Positions 43,127-52,117 are shown, numbered from the stretch's first letter. The stretch is DNA of 64,000 nucleotides from UBA1672 sp963977495 (GCA_963977495.1 CAXBOT010000001.1:806001-870000); one strand, 5' to 3'. Notes: generated by a model from the letters alone, not told the origin. Numbers and translations are program-made.

Positions 43127-44751
43127 AAGTACGTGCACAAATTGGTAAGGTTCTAAATCTGGACAAATGTATTGGCTGCCATACATGTTCGGTCACATGT
43201 AAGAATGTTTGGACGTCACGTGAGGGCGTAGAATATGCCTGGTTTAACAATGTCGAAACCAAACCCGGTGTTGGTTATCCGAAAGATTGGGAAAACCAAG
43301 ACAAATGGAAAGGTGGTTGGAAACGAGGAAAAAACGGTAAAATACACCCTAAACAGGGAAACAGGTGGCGCATCCTCGCCAATATTTTTGGTAATCCCAG
43401 CCTTCCTGAAATAGATGATTATTACGAACCTTTTACATTTGATTATGATCATCTGCAAAAGGCTCCGGAAATGAAAACCATGCCAACCGCGCGGCCTCGT
43501 TCTATGATCACAGGCCAACGGATGGAAAAAATTGAATGGGGTCCTAACTGGGAAGAAATTCTAGGGACGGAATTTGAACACCGCAAAAAAGACTATAACT
43601 TCAAGGATATTGAAAAAGAACTTTACGGTGAATTTGAGAACACATTCATGATGTATCTCCCTCGCCTTTGTGAACATTGCCTAAACCCCACATGTGTCGC
43701 CTCTTGTCCATCAGGATCGATATACAAACGTGAAGAAGACGGTATCGTTCTGGTTGACCAAGATAAGTGTCGTGGCTGGCGGATGTGTATTTCCGGATGC
43801 CCCTACAAAAAGATTTATTACAACTGGAAAACCGGAAAAGCTGAGAAATGTACATTCTGTTATCCCCGTATTGAAAACGGTGAGCCGACGGTATGTTCCG
43901 AAACATGCGTTGGTCGCATTCGTTATCTTGGTGTTATGCTTTACGATGCTGATCGTATCGAAGAGGCTGCGAGTGTGGAAAATGAAGAAGATCTGTACGA
44001 AGCTCAATGCGATATCTTTCTGGATCCGCATGATCCGGAAGTTATTGCCCAAGCAAGAAAAGATGGCATTCCGGACAACTGGATTGAAGGCGCACAAAAT
44101 TCTCCTGTCTACAAAATGGCAATGGACTGGAAAGTAGCATTTCCTCTACATCCTGAATATCGTACCTTGCCGATGGTTTGGTATATTCCGCCTCTCTCCC
44201 CGGTCCAAGCAGCAGCGGAAGCAGGGAAAATACCGACCAGAGAAGATAGCATCATGCCCGATCTCGATGATATGCGTATTCCTGTAAAATATCTGGCAAA
44301 TATGTTGACTGGTGGCAAAGAAGAACCTGTGCGTTTTGGTCTTAAGCGAATGATGGCTATGCGCCACTATATGCGTAGTAAAATGATCGAAAACAAACCA
44401 GATACATCAATTCTTGATGAAGTTGATCTAACAACAGACTTAGTCGAGGATATGTACAAGATTATGGCTCTGGCGAATTACGAAGATCGCTACGTTATAC
44501 CAACCGGACATCGAGAAGAAACGCTAGATGCCTTTGGAGAAAGTGGTGGTTGCGGCTTTACTTTTGGAAATGGTTGCTCTGATCACAGTAATAGTGCCAT
44601 TGATCTTTTTGAAAGCCCAAAACAAACCCGTGGACGAAGCTCTTCAGCTCCTGATAACAGGGTTAATACAATTTTTGAACGAGACAAATTCGAGAACATC
44701 AAAAAATCAAGCGCTGGCGGTGGTTGCGGCAGCGGTGGCTGCGGATGTTAA
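43123..44751 (+). CDS. narH: Respiratory nitrate reductase beta subunit
   Basis: 542 residues. Four ferredoxin-like Cys groups are visible: CIGCHTCSVTCKNVW near the start, LCEHCLNPTCVASCP, KCRGWRMCISGCP (the Trp in place of one Cys marks the [3Fe-4S] cluster), and KCTFCYPRIENG with CSETCVGR. It passes electrons from NarI haem to NarG. The C-terminus is unusual: after the normal CGFTFGNGCSDHS region comes a Gly/Cys tail, GGGCGSGGCGC. The family normally ends earlier without such a tail. Confidence 0.97.
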   Translation: MKVRAQIGKVLNLDKCIGCHTCSVTCKNVWTSREGVEYAWFNNVETKPGVGYPKDWENQDKWKGGWKRGKNGKIHPKQGNRWRILANIFGNPSLPEIDDYYEPFTFDYDHLQKAPEMKTMPTARPRSMITGQRMEKIEWGPNWEEILGTEFEHRKKDYNFKDIEKELYGEFENTFMMYLPRLCEHCLNPTCVASCPSGSIYKREEDGIVLVDQDKCRGWRMCISGCPYKKIYYNWKTGKAEKCTFCYPRIENGEPTVCSETCVGRIRYLGVMLYDADRIEEAASVENEEDLYEAQCDIFLDPHDPEVIAQARKDGIPDNWIEGAQNSPVYKMAMDWKVAFPLHPEYRTLPMVWYIPPLSPVQAAAEAGKIPTREDSIMPDLDDMRIPVKYLANMLTGGKEEPVRFGLKRMMAMRHYMRSKMIENKPDTSILDEVDLTTDLVEDMYKIMALANYEDRYVIPTGHREETLDAFGESGGCGFTFGNGCSDHSNSAIDLFESPKQTRGRSSSAPDNRVNTIFERDKFENIKKSSAGGGCGSGGCGC

Positions 44752-44769
44752 TAGGATAGGAAAACGATT

Positions 44770-45477
44770 ATGAGAACACTCAAAATTTTAGGCTTCTTAC
44801 TATCTTACCCTTCAACAGCGCATAAAGAAGTGCTTGAAGAGTGCAAGATGTTTCTTCACAAGGAAGACTGGCTTTCAAAAAAAGCTATTAAAGACTTAGA
44901 AAAATTGATGCAAGAGATTGAGGATCAGGATCTTCTTGATTTACAAGAGTCCTATGTCGAATTGTTCGACCGAACACCCTCACTCTCCTTGCATCTATTT
45001 GAGCATATTCATGGAGACTCCCGTGAACGTGGTCAGGCTCTTGTCGATTTAACTAAAGTCTATGAGGATGCCGGATTATTTATGCAGAACGACGAAACCC
45101 CTGATTATCTTCCGCTATTTTTAGAATACGTTTCCACGTTGGGTGCTGACGAAATTAAGGACAATATGGGTAGTATTGTGAATATAACATCGGCTCTTGG
45201 AGAGCGTTTAAAAAATAGAGGCTCCAACTATACTTCTATTTTCATGGCTTTGGCTGAAACAGCATCACGTAAAGCTGATCCAGCCGCTATTGAAGACGCC
45301 ATAAAAAAATCATCCGGAGAAGCCTACAGCTTTGAACAGCTGGATAAGGAGTGGGAAGAACAATTTGCGTTTGAAAACACCTCGCAAACGACCGGCCAAA
45401 ATGATGGTTGTCCGAAAGCCAAAGACATGCTGGCGCGTATAGAGGGATACAAAGAAGAAGAAAGGGTACAAAAATGA
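44770..45477 (+). CDS. narJ: Nitrate reductase assembly chaperone
   Basis: 235 residues, all-helical TorD/NarJ family. ILGFLLSYPS opens the protein and LPLFLEYVSTL plus SLSLHLFEHIHGDSRERGQ are the NarJ signatures. It holds apo-NarGH in the cytoplasm until the molybdenum cofactor is inserted and NarI docking occurs. It overlaps narI by four bases. Confidence 0.95.
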   Translation: MRTLKILGFLLSYPSTAHKEVLEECKMFLHKEDWLSKKAIKDLEKLMQEIEDQDLLDLQESYVELFDRTPSLSLHLFEHIHGDSRERGQALVDLTKVYEDAGLFMQNDETPDYLPLFLEYVSTLGADEIKDNMGSIVNITSALGERLKNRGSNYTSIFMALAETASRKADPAAIEDAIKKSSGEAYSFEQLDKEWEEQFAFENTSQTTGQNDGCPKAKDMLARIEGYKEEERVQK

Positions 45478-46160
45478 GCGGCTTTTTAGATTATTTCTTG
45501 TTCCAGATATTCCCATATATAGCCATAGCGTTCTTTATTCTGGGAAGTATATTACGTTTCGACAGAGATCCCTACTCATGGCGCAGTAAGTCCAGTCAAA
45601 TGTTAAGAAGAAAACAGCTGATTATGGGCAGTATATTATTTCATTTGGGCATTTTGGTTATCTTGGCAGGTCATGCTGTTGGCTTATTAACGCCGATAGC
45701 AGTCTTTGATGCTATGGGCATATCACACGGGGCAAAGCAAGTTTTAGCCATAACAGCAGGGGGGATTGCTGGTGTCTTTTGTTTTATTGGCTTGGTCATG
45801 CTTTTACACCGTCGCCTCTTCGACCCAAGAATTCGCGCAACAAGCTCTATTGCGGATATCACTATTCTGGTTCTGCTTTTAGCTCAACTCACACTTGGAA
45901 TGTGTACAATTCCGTTTTCTATGAACCATCTTGATGGACATGAAATGGTGAAATTTATGGATTGGGCACAACATATAGCAACGTTCAGAGGGGGGGCACA
46001 TGAATTTATATCTGATGTTGCCTTAGTCTTTAAGCTACATATTTCACTGGGGTTGTTTATCTTATTGATCTTCCCTTTCACACGGCTGGTACATGCTTTA
46101 AGTGCTCCGATTGGCTTCGTCGCACGCCCCTATCAAATTGTTCGTAAGAGGGCCTCATGA
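45474..46160 (+). CDS. narI: Respiratory nitrate reductase gamma subunit (cytochrome b)
   Basis: 228 residues from the ATG at 45474, which overlaps the narJ stop and has AGAAAGG upstream; longer readings of the frame run into narJ. Five membrane helices are expected. Haem-ligating histidines are in FHLGILVILAGHAVG and, near the end, FKLHISLGLF and TRLVHALSAP. It oxidises ubiquinol on the periplasmic side and sends electrons to NarH. It overlaps ppiC by four bases. Confidence 0.95.
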   Translation: MSGFLDYFLFQIFPYIAIAFFILGSILRFDRDPYSWRSKSSQMLRRKQLIMGSILFHLGILVILAGHAVGLLTPIAVFDAMGISHGAKQVLAITAGGIAGVFCFIGLVMLLHRRLFDPRIRATSSIADITILVLLLAQLTLGMCTIPFSMNHLDGHEMVKFMDWAQHIATFRGGAHEFISDVALVFKLHISLGLFILLIFPFTRLVHALSAPIGFVARPYQIVRKRAS

Positions 46161-46948
46161 CAAAAACACTAGCTCCGGGTATCACTGTCAATGGTATTCA
46201 GATTACACCTGATGACATTAACGCAGAAGTGCAGTACCACCCTGCAGATAACTTATATGATGCAAAATACGAGGCTATGAAGGCATTGGTCATTCGAGAA
46301 TTATTACTCCAAAGAGCTTCAGAGCTAGGCCTGTGCTCCGGCGAACTATCTGTTCAGAGGTCTGACGAGATTATTGATGCGTTACTTGAGCAAGAAATCA
46401 CTGTTCCTGAAGCGGATATCGAAACATGCAAACACTATTATAAAAGTAATAAGAACAAGTTTTTCACCTCCCCCCTCTTTGAGCTTTCACATATTTTATA
46501 TTTAGCGCCCCCTGATGATAAAGATGCACAAATTGTAGCTAAGGAAAAAGCGCTAGCCGCTTTAACAAGAATTAATAAAAATCCAAATCTTTTTGAGTCA
46601 ATTGCTCGTGAAGAGTCAGCCTGCGATTCTTCTTCTGATGGTGGTCGTCTGGGACAGATTAGTAAGGGACAGACAATGCCTGCATTTGAGATAGCCTTGT
46701 TTAAAATGAAAGAGGGAGAAACTAGCTCAGAGCCTGTCCCTACTGAAGTTGGCTACCATATCATAAAAGTACATAAAAAAGCCGAAGGGGAACAACTTCC
46801 ATTTGAGGCAGTTGCAGAATGGATAAAAGATGATCTAACACAAAAAAGCTGGAACGTCGCTTTCAAACAATACATCCAACTATTAGCAGGACGTACGGAC
46901 ATTAGCGGCTTCCAATTCGAGGGTGTCAAAACGCCCTTAGTGCAATAG
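46157..46948 (+). CDS. ppiC: Parvulin-type peptidyl-prolyl isomerase of the nar operon
   Basis: 263 residues. A NifM/SurA-like N-terminal helical part is followed by a PpiC rotamase domain: FELSHILYLAPP, FESIAREESACDSSSDGGRLG, MPAFEIALFKMKEGE, VGYHIIKVH. No signal peptide, so it is cytoplasmic. Similar isomerase genes close the nar operon in Pseudomonas and several alphaproteobacteria, where a folding role for the nitrate reductase is assumed. The narI overlap (ATGA) shows it belongs to the operon. Confidence 0.85.
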   Translation: MTKTLAPGITVNGIQITPDDINAEVQYHPADNLYDAKYEAMKALVIRELLLQRASELGLCSGELSVQRSDEIIDALLEQEITVPEADIETCKHYYKSNKNKFFTSPLFELSHILYLAPPDDKDAQIVAKEKALAALTRINKNPNLFESIAREESACDSSSDGGRLGQISKGQTMPAFEIALFKMKEGETSSEPVPTEVGYHIIKVHKKAEGEQLPFEAVAEWIKDDLTQKSWNVAFKQYIQLLAGRTDISGFQFEGVKTPLVQ

Positions 46949-46984
46949 CGGCATCCCTCCAAACGTGGAAGTACCAACTTTGGC

Positions 46985-48148
46985 ATGCAAACACTATTTA
47001 ATCACCCTTTTCTAGGACGTGGATTTAGACCTTTCTTTATTATGGGTGCATTATATAGCGTCCTCAGCCTTGCTTTATGGGGAAGTTTCTATGCCGGGTA
47101 CTTAATTCCCCCTCTTTTCCTTCTTGATCCGATAGCCTGGCATGCGCATGAGATGCTGTATGGCTATACAATGGCGATCGTTGCAGGATTTTTGCTCACG
47201 GCAGTTGCCAATTGGACAGGCGGTGCTCCTGCAAGGCAAATGCACTTGGCAGGGCTTTGCCTGCTTTGGATTCTGGGACGAATAGTTATGAATATTGATC
47301 TGGGATTATCCTCGCCGATCATATACATAATTGCATCCCTCTTTATACCCGCACTTGCTGTTTCTTTGGCCATACCGCTCATGAAAAGCTGGAACAAACG
47401 AAACTTTATCTTTCTAACACTCTTGAGTGTTCTGTTTACATGCGACCTTTGGTTTTTAATTTCAAAGAGCATGACTGCCCTTTATGTCGCGCTCATGATG
47501 ATCATGGTCATGATTTCTCTTATCGGCGGTCGTATTATTCCTGCATTCACAGTAGCCGGACTAAGACGACGTGACATACATGCCTTTCAGACCCCACAAT
47601 TGAAAATGGACATTTCTGCACTTGTTTCTTTGGTAGCAGTGACAATATGCCTGATCTTTTTTAAGGGAACATTTTTACTAACAATCTGCGCCGCCGCATC
47701 GTCCATCATTCACGTGGTTCGTATGCGATATTATCATACTTTTAAGACTTTAAGTGATCCAATGCTCTGGATACTGCATGTTGGTTATTTGTGGCTTGTT
47801 TTAGGTCTTTTCTTACTGGCCTTAACAGGGCTTGAAATCATCAAAATTCCTGTTGTAATCCATGCCTTAACGACTGGCTGTATTGGATCAATGACGTTGG
47901 GGATGATGTGTCGTGTATCGCTTGGCCACACAGGGCGACCACTGATAGCATCAAAGACGACTATTATAGCTTTTGTGCTTATGCAAATTGCTGCTCTTAT
48001 GAGAGTTTTTGGGCCCTTATTAGCTCCCCACTTGTCATCGAATATATATATAGGATCTGCGAGCTTATGGTCGACCTGCTTTTTCCTCTTCATCTTGGTT
48101 TACAGCCCCATCTTGTGGCAACCAAGACCCGATGGAAGACCTGCTTGA
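46985..48148 (+). CDS. nnrS: NnrS family haem-copper membrane protein
   Basis: 387 residues with about 12 membrane segments. LGRGFRPFFIMGALY, WHAHEMLYGYTMAIVAGFLLTA (read in two parts) and GRIIPAFT are NnrS signatures with the conserved histidines. NnrS proteins relieve nitrosative stress, by a mechanism still not settled. It follows ppiC by 36 bases on the same strand and may be read through from the nar promoter. Its last 84 bases overlap the convergent gene. Confidence 0.9.
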   Translation: MQTLFNHPFLGRGFRPFFIMGALYSVLSLALWGSFYAGYLIPPLFLLDPIAWHAHEMLYGYTMAIVAGFLLTAVANWTGGAPARQMHLAGLCLLWILGRIVMNIDLGLSSPIIYIIASLFIPALAVSLAIPLMKSWNKRNFIFLTLLSVLFTCDLWFLISKSMTALYVALMMIMVMISLIGGRIIPAFTVAGLRRRDIHAFQTPQLKMDISALVSLVAVTICLIFFKGTFLLTICAAASSIIHVVRMRYYHTFKTLSDPMLWILHVGYLWLVLGLFLLALTGLEIIKIPVVIHALTTGCIGSMTLGMMCRVSLGHTGRPLIASKTTIIAFVLMQIAALMRVFGPLLAPHLSSNIYIGSASLWSTCFFLFILVYSPILWQPRPDGRPA

Positions 48149-48634
48149 TTGTTTACCCTTTAATTGCGTTTTAGATTTTTCTAAACAATACAGGCAGGGA
48201 TTATTATGCCCTGCGGAATAATTATCTTCGAGCAATAAAGGACATCCCAAGCAATTCTCTACACTAAAAGATAATGTTTCTTCATCAAGTTTTTCATGGC
48301 CACCAATCTCGATGTGGCTCGCTACAAATGCATATCCGGATATTTCTGCATGGTCTTTTATGACGCTAGAACCACGCACAACAGAATGACCTTTTACGCA
48401 AGCGCAGTCCTTAACAATTGCATAACCAGATACTTCTGCAGAACCTTTTACAACAGCTTCGTCCAGGACAACTGCGAGTCCAAAAACGCGAGCCTTCAAA
48501 CCAACAAAAGCCGTGTCGTCAACTTGAGCGGTATCTGCTACCCATCCAAGTCCATTGAAGTGCTGATGAGCTAAAACCGGACCGTTACCGTCCCCAAAGT
48601 CATGATATGAAGATGTTTTATAGTTTTTTTGCAT
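48065..48634 (-). CDS. Left-handed beta-helix (hexapeptide) protein with Cys-rich tail
   Basis: 189 residues from the ATG at 48634, with a strong GAGGAG seven bases upstream. Residues 35-120 show repeating units typical of left-handed beta helices (AQVDDTAFVGLKARVFGLAV, AVVKGSAEVSGYAIV, SSVIKDHAEISGYAFV), similar to YdcK-type acyltransferase-like proteins, but no catalytic His-containing loop is evident. The C-terminal part holds two CxxC pairs (CLGC, CLYC) with an intervening histidine, a possible zinc or Fe-S site, then a low-complexity tail. The tail is encoded opposite the nnrS 3' end. Function unknown. Confidence 0.6.
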   Translation of the reverse strand: MQKNYKTSSYHDFGDGNGPVLAHQHFNGLGWVADTAQVDDTAFVGLKARVFGLAVVLDEAVVKGSAEVSGYAIVKDCACVKGHSVVRGSSVIKDHAEISGYAFVASHIEIGGHEKLDEETLSFSVENCLGCPLLLEDNYSAGHNNPCLYCLEKSKTQLKGKQSSRSSIGSWLPQDGAVNQDEEEKAGRP

Positions 48635-48773
48635 AGCGCGTCTCCTCATTTATCAGGTAGAACACCGTAAAACTGCTAAATATAACTATTCTGTAGTGAC
48701 AGGATTTTAGCATAATTTCAAAATCTGCACAAAAAACTGCACAATTTGAAATTGAAACAATGTGATAACAGAT

Positions 48774-49478
48774 CTATGATACCCAACCATGCGAGGATAT
48801 ATCACAAAAATCTCTCAGAGATTCGATATCCGAAACTATAATTTTCCCTTTTTCAAGTGCTACACCATAAGGCTCCAGCTTTAAAAGCGCGCGTGAAAAT
48901 GTTTCCGGCTTTATGTTCAATCTAGAAGATATAATTGATTTATCGTAAGGAAGATAAACAACCCACTCGCCTTTCGAATCCATCTCTTCTCTTTGACAAA
49001 AACGCAACAAAAAAGCACCTACTCTTTGCGGAGCACTACGTGAAGACACTTGTTCGATTTGTTCAACAAGATAATGTTGACGGGAAGAAATAGCACCCAA
49101 CATACGTAGGGCGAAACCAGTATCTTCTTCTATTTTTTTAATGAAGTATGTTCTAGGTATTTCTATAAGAGCGACATCCTCAACGGCTTGTGCACTCACT
49201 GGATAAGACTTGGTATCATTGAACACTGCTGCTTCTGCAAAGGATTCTCCTGGCCCAAAAACATGAATAATAACTTCTTCCCCCTCTTTAGAAACACGAT
49301 AGAGTTTAATCCAGCCTTTGAGAATAATAAAAAAATGCTCGGCACTGTCACCCATAGAAAAAACACCACGTCCTTTAACAAAGTGCTTTTGATGACAGTG
49401 TTTTGCCAGTCGCTCAATGGTTTCCATATCCACGCTATGAAACAAAGGCGTATTTTTGATCGTTTCAGAAATGTTCAT
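48774..49478 (-). CDS. Crp/Fnr-family regulator, Dnr/NnrR-like
   Basis: 234 residues. The beta-roll (VFSMGDSAEHFFIILKGWIK), dimer helix and HTH are complete. The recognition helix contains E192-T-F-S195-R196, again the FNR triplet for TTGAT. There is no set of N-terminal cysteines, so it is not an oxygen-sensing FNR; the Dnr/NnrR group senses NO through haem, and its neighbours nnrS, hmp and nar genes favour that. It is divergent from moaA, and a single perfect box lies between them. Confidence 0.82.
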   Translation of the reverse strand: MNISETIKNTPLFHSVDMETIERLAKHCHQKHFVKGRGVFSMGDSAEHFFIILKGWIKLYRVSKEGEEVIIHVFGPGESFAEAAVFNDTKSYPVSAQAVEDVALIEIPRTYFIKKIEEDTGFALRMLGAISSRQHYLVEQIEQVSSRSAPQRVGAFLLRFCQREEMDSKGEWVVYLPYDKSIISSRLNIKPETFSRALLKLEPYGVALEKGKIIVSDIESLRDFCDISSHGWVS

Positions 49479-49657
49479 AAAGCCTCAAAGTACTATTAAA
49501 AAAGACAGTATAGGATAAATTCAGCATTAATGACCATGCAATCTTAAAGTTAAACATTACGTAATCTCCCTCCAAATTGTCCATTATAAATGGCCTCTTT
49601 TATCTACCAGAAAAAATTAGTATTTACCTGCTAAACTACAAAGATATTTAAGGTCTC

Positions 49658-49671
49658 TTGATCCAAATCAA
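49658..49671. promoter_or_regulatory. FNR/Dnr-type box upstream of moaA
   Basis: TTGAT-CCAA-ATCAA, perfect consensus. A -10-like CATACT at 49693-49698 gives class II spacing and a predicted start near 49706, directly before the structured leader. It may also serve the divergent regulator gene. Confidence 0.8.
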
Positions 49672-49709
49672 GTTAATTTTCTCGCGTTTTACCATACTGT
49701 GCAAAGAAA

Positions 49710-49822
49710 GTTAGCCGTGTTGATTTGATACGGCGCTCCGAGCCCTTATGACCTAAGTCTTTTCGCAGCGAAGATATGGAATATTGGCCGGGGTCGAGAG
49801 TGGAAACATCTCGGCCTCCCGT
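49710..49822 (+). ncRNA. Probable molybdenum-cofactor (Moco) riboswitch
   Basis: A structured leader between the box and moaA. Elements seen: a GCCGT/ACGGC hairpin (49714-49734), the segment GCTCCGAGCCC, a small TTCG...CGAA hairpin, then a long helix with CGGG (49789-49792) pairing CCCG (49818-49821) and GTCGAGA (49793-49799) pairing TCTCGGC (49809-49815), capped by a GGAAAC loop, with a CT bulge. The GGCC-GGGG, GGAAAC and GGCCTCCCG parts fit what I recall of the Moco RNA motif. The ribosome site GGAAAGGAG lies just downstream, where structure changes could block it. Confidence 0.7.
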
Positions 49823-49843
49823 GTTTGGAAAGGAGACTAAAGC

Positions 49844-50833
49844 ATGAATATCCAACCGCAAATTGCGGACAATTTTGGACGAAGATTTCCCTACTTGCGC
49901 CTGTCTTTGACGGATGTGTGTAATTTTAAGTGCACGTACTGTCTACCTGATGGATATAAAAAGTCCGGATGTGAGAGCTTTCTTAACCAAGAAGAAATTG
50001 CGCGACTTGTCACTGCTTTTGCTGCTCTGGGGGTTTGGAAAATCAGGCTAACAGGAGGAGAGCCCACGGTTCGTTCCGATTTTTTAGAAATTACACAGAG
50101 AATTGCTCAAACGCCCGGCATCGAAAAACTCGCTTTTACAACTAACGGATACAAATTACCGAAACGTGCACAAAGTTATTATGATGCGGGACTTCGGGCC
50201 ATCAATGTTAGTATTGATTCACTCAACTCAACTCAATTCAAGACCATTACCGGGCATGATCGGTTAGAAGAAATTCTTGAAGGTATTGAGGCTTGCTATG
50301 ATGCCGGATTTAAGACAGTAAAAATTAACACCGTATTGTTAAAAGGGCTTAACGATAAAGAACTCGAAGGATTTATTGAGTTTGTACATGACAAACCTCT
50401 TTCATTGCGTTTTATCGAATTAATGCGCACACACGATAATCAAAATTATTTTAAAACGCACCACTTACCTGGCTCTCATGTGACAGACCGGTTGTTATCT
50501 CAAGGCTGGCAAATGAAAGAACAAGAGGAAGGGGCGGGCCCTGCCATTGAATTTCAACACCCAAAAAGCTTAGGAACCATTGGCCTAATTGCACCCTATT
50601 CCAAAGATTTTTGTAAAAGCTGCAACAGATTGCGTATGTCGGCAAAAGGAGCATTGCATTTATGTTTATTTGGGGAAGGTGGATATTCGCTTAGGCATTT
50701 ATTGCAATCGGATGACCAGCAAGAGGAATTAAAAAGCAATATTATGGATCTCATGAATTATAAAAAGTCGGCACATTTTCTACATGATGATAACAGTGGT
50801 GTGCGTGACCATTTAGCAAGTATAGGAGGATAA
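49844..50833 (+). CDS. moaA: GTP 3',8-cyclase
   Basis: 329 residues, radical SAM. The first cluster is C26-NFK-C30-TY-C33 and LTGGEPTVR follows. The second cluster, which binds GTP, is made by CKSCNRLRMS and LHLC near the C-terminus. It makes 3',8-cyclo-GTP, the first step of molybdopterin synthesis, in the cytoplasm. It heads the operon moaA-moaCB-moaD-moaE-mobA-unknown-TSUP, and has a strong ribosome site (AAGGAG). Confidence 0.95.
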   Translation: MNIQPQIADNFGRRFPYLRLSLTDVCNFKCTYCLPDGYKKSGCESFLNQEEIARLVTAFAALGVWKIRLTGGEPTVRSDFLEITQRIAQTPGIEKLAFTTNGYKLPKRAQSYYDAGLRAINVSIDSLNSTQFKTITGHDRLEEILEGIEACYDAGFKTVKINTVLLKGLNDKELEGFIEFVHDKPLSLRFIELMRTHDNQNYFKTHHLPGSHVTDRLLSQGWQMKEQEEGAGPAIEFQHPKSLGTIGLIAPYSKDFCKSCNRLRMSAKGALHLCLFGEGGYSLRHLLQSDDQQEELKSNIMDLMNYKKSAHFLHDDNSGVRDHLASIGG

Positions 50834-50836
50834 GTT

Positions 50837-51862
50837 ATGTCCAAACAAGAAAGTATAATCAAATTCCCTTCAGCAATAGACCCTCATTTCAAGATGATTG
50901 ATGTAGGGCGAAAACGTCCGACACGAAGGCGTGCTGTCGCTGCAGGGAAGATCTACATGGGGGCGGAAGCCTTTGACCGAATAAAAACCAGTACATTACC
51001 CAAGGGCGATGTTTTAGCTTTAGCAGAAGCAGCTGGAATCACAGGAGCAAAGAAAACACCTGACATGCTTCCTATGTGCCATACCTTACCATTGGATCAG
51101 GTCACAATACATTGCGCCCTTGATGACACGAACCACAGTGTTATCGTTTATTGTCAGGCCGCAGCATATGCCAAAACCGGCGTTGAGATGGAAGCGTTAG
51201 CTGGAGTCCATAACGCCCTACTAACAATCTGGGATTTAACCAAAGGTGTTGATCCCAATTTAACAATAGGTGACATAAGCTTATTACTAAAAACTGGTGG
51301 AAAAAGTGGTGTATGGGTTAATCCTAACGGAATTCCGGACTGGCTGGCCTCACAGCTTGATGATGAAAAAGTATTGAAAGACAAAACAGCGGCCTTTGTT
51401 GTTATGAGCGACCGTGCATCAAAAGGTGAATATGAAGATAAAACGGGCCCGGTTCTGGAAGAGGTTTTAATATCTGCCGGGGCCAAACTGGTCAACCATA
51501 TTATTATCCCTGATGATCAAGATACTATTGCAGCAACAATTAAATCAATTTGTTCAGAACATAGCCCGGATATTCTTATTGCATCCGGAGGGACTGGGCC
51601 TGGCCCCAGAGATGTAACGCCTGACGTATTGCAAAAAATAAGTGATCGAATGCTAGAGGGCCTTGGTAATCACTTACGGAATGAGAGCATGCATTACACG
51701 GATACAGCCTGGCTTTCACGTATGACTGCCGGAATGGTTGGTTCTACCCTTGTGATCGCATTTCCGGGATCACCAAAGGCCGTCAAAGAATGCTGGAATA
51801 TTATTGCGCCCTTCATTGGTGATGCCTTGGACAAAATCAAAAAACAGGGGTACGGGGGGTAA
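50837..51862 (+). CDS. moaCB: MoaC-MoaB fusion
   Basis: 341 residues. Residues 1-165 are MoaC: MLPMCHTLPLDQV, AKTGVEMEALAGV and WDLTKGVD (D133, K136 as the catalytic pair). Residues 185-341 are a MoaB/MogA domain: VVMSDRASKGEYEDKTG and SGGTGPGPRDVTP (about 250-262). The first part converts cyclo-GTP to precursor Z (cPMP); the second adenylates molybdopterin before MoeA acts. Such fusions are known in several proteobacteria. Three bases separate it from moaA. Confidence 0.93.
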   Translation: MSKQESIIKFPSAIDPHFKMIDVGRKRPTRRRAVAAGKIYMGAEAFDRIKTSTLPKGDVLALAEAAGITGAKKTPDMLPMCHTLPLDQVTIHCALDDTNHSVIVYCQAAAYAKTGVEMEALAGVHNALLTIWDLTKGVDPNLTIGDISLLLKTGGKSGVWVNPNGIPDWLASQLDDEKVLKDKTAAFVVMSDRASKGEYEDKTGPVLEEVLISAGAKLVNHIIIPDDQDTIAATIKSICSEHSPDILIASGGTGPGPRDVTPDVLQKISDRMLEGLGNHLRNESMHYTDTAWLSRMTAGMVGSTLVIAFPGSPKAVKECWNIIAPFIGDALDKIKKQGYGG

Positions 51863-51864
51863 TC

Positions 51865-52116
51865 ATGGCAACCATGACTTTATCGATCAGATGCTTTGGT
51901 GTCTTTAGGCAGTTTGGAGAAACTCTATCATTGGAAGTGCCCCAAGACACCACTATTCATGACATTAAGAATAGACTTACTGAACTTCTAGAAGGGGCAC
52001 ATAAAGAGTTAATTAAAGATTCTGTTTTAGCAAATGACACAGACATCCTTCCTGATACTTACGTGGTTCATGGGAAAACAAAACTTTCTATATTACCGCC
52101 AGTTTGCGGGGGGTAA
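51865..52116 (+). CDS. moaD: Molybdopterin synthase sulfur carrier
   Basis: 83 residues with the ubiquitin-like fold and a C-terminal Gly-Gly (PPVCGG) that becomes thiocarboxylated. It gives sulfur to precursor Z with MoaE. MoeB, encoded at 54216-55307, would activate it. It lies two bases after moaCB and two bases before moaE. Confidence 0.93.
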   Translation: MATMTLSIRCFGVFRQFGETLSLEVPQDTTIHDIKNRLTELLEGAHKELIKDSVLANDTDILPDTYVVHGKTKLSILPPVCGG

Positions 52117-52117
52117 G

